Of a DNA stretch of 64,000 nucleotides, positions 63,262 through 64,000 are shown in pieces. Position 1 is the stretch's first letter. Every line of letters starts with the position of its first letter. Source of the stretch: Glandiceps talaboti (Eukaryota > Hemichordata > Enteropneusta > Spengelidae); assembly GCF_964340395.1 (NCBI RefSeq), contig NC_135559.1:23728964-23792963 (forward strand). Reading direction: 5' to 3'. The notes under the pieces were generated by a model. That model ran no database searches, was not told where the DNA came from, and worked only from the letters and a program-made list of their open reading frames with translations. Made by a program: the position numbers and the translations under genes.

Positions 63262-64000
63262 TACTAAGTCTATAAAATAAACCAATGAAAGCTGTACTTT
63301 GGTATATCTGTAAAATAAACTAGTGAAAGCTGTACTTTGGTATATCTGTAAAATAAACCAATGAAAGCTGTACTTTGGTATATTTGTAAAATAAACTAGT
63401 GAAAGCTGTACTTTGGTATATCTGTAAAATAAACTAGTGAAAGCTATTGGTATATCTGTAAAATAAACCAGTGAAAGCTGTACTTTGGTATATCTGTAAA
63501 ATAAACTAGTGAAAGCTATTGGTATATCTGTAAAATAAACCAATGAAAGCTGTACTTTGGTATATCTGTAAAATAAACCAATGAAAGCTGTACTTTGGTA
63601 TATCTGTAAAATAAACCAATGAAAGCTGTACTTTGGTATATCTGTAAAATAAACCAATGAAAGCTGTACTTTGGTATATCTGTAAAATAAACTAGTGAAA
63701 GCTGTACTTTGGTATATCTGTAAAATAAACCAATGAAAGCTGTACTTTGGTATATCTGTAAAATAAACTAGTGAAAGCTATTGGTATATCTGTAAAATAA
63801 ACCAGTGAAAGCTGTACTTTGGTATATCTGTAAAATAAACTAGTGAAAGCTGTACTTTGGTATATCTGTAAAATAAACCAATGAAAGCTATTGGTACATC
63901 TGTAAAATAAACCAATGAAAGCTGTACTTTGGTATATCTGTAAAATAAACTAGTGAAAGCTATTGGTATATCTGTAAAATAAACCAATGAAAGCTGTACT
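63262..64000. repeat. 38-bp minisatellite, about 20 copies, runs off window end
   Basis: GGTATATCTGTAAAATAAAC recurs every 38 bp (63301 to 63339), with shorter 32-bp units where GCTGTACTTTGG is GCTATTGG. ACCAATG/ACTAGTG/ACCAGTG is the main variant. It continues to the last base, so its true length is unknown. Confidence 0.94.

Overview
This is eukaryotic, non-coding, repeat-dominated DNA with no convincing intact host gene. It is AT-rich and has no bacterial-style gene packing. It contains a 5'-truncated non-LTR retrotransposon, several non-autonomous DNA elements, Helentron/HINE-like elements with hairpins and microsatellite-plus-core-repeat bodies, and tRNA-like SINE units. That mix resembles a marine invertebrate (mollusc, brachiopod, hemichordate, amphioxus or similar). 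The phylum cannot be fixed from the sequence alone. The window may be intronic or intergenic.

By my hand count about half of the 64 kb is tandem repeat, in more than 20 separate arrays with units of 16 to 95 bp. In order: a 36-bp array (1.29-4.42 kb); a tetranucleotide block (4.72-4.94); a 31-bp array of about 144 copies (5.19-9.65); an old, decayed ~29-bp array (14.28-15.54); 48-bp and 46-bp arrays side by side (18.01-19.82); 35 bp (21.15-21.99); 38 bp (23.06-23.50); 34/36 bp (24.08-24.79); 46 bp (29.12-29.49); 47 bp (30.86-33.09); 28 bp (34.29-35.57); a very large 33-bp array of about 257 copies (40.1-48.6); 24 bp (49.01-49.92); linked 39/30/39-bp arrays (50.72-52.60); a 95-bp composite (53.12-53.42); a 39-bp array split by a transposon (53.84-57.50); 17 bp (57.50-58.02); 60 bp (58.19-58.56); ~69-bp tRNA-like units (60.20-60.47); 32 bp (60.91-62.09); and 38 bp (63.26 to the window end). 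Where the unit length is a multiple of three, or lacks stops, these arrays give long open frames that are by-products of the repeat.

Dispersed elements: a CR1/L2-like retrotransposon end (10.69-12.54) carries a nested HINE-like element (11.31-12.41). A second copy of that element interrupts the 39-bp array at 54.38-55.59, so its boundaries can be read directly. Other elements with clear ends are a 927-bp hAT-like element with 5-bp target duplications (13.15-14.07), a 1456-bp Mutator-like element with 10-bp duplications (26.32-27.77), and a 353-bp TTAA fold-back element (36.91-37.26). Further dispersed families occur at 1-0.73 and 15.69-16.33 kb, at 19.86-20.86, 25.05-25.93 and 27.90-28.41 kb, at 29.50-30.31 and 62.37-63.02 kb, and as a 340-bp pair at 22.12 and 38.73 kb. 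Several families share one head design: T-rich start, TAG, short hairpin, then a TCTG/TCCG/TCCA/GT microsatellite.

The only host-coding candidate is a weak exon-like stretch with a poly-aspartate run and a GTAAGT donor near 36.46-36.85 kb. There are no rRNA genes, canonical tRNA genes, CRISPR arrays or operons. The biology here is repeat turnover: array expansion by unequal exchange (visible as higher-order repeats), CpG decay suggestive of DNA methylation, and transposons landing inside arrays.
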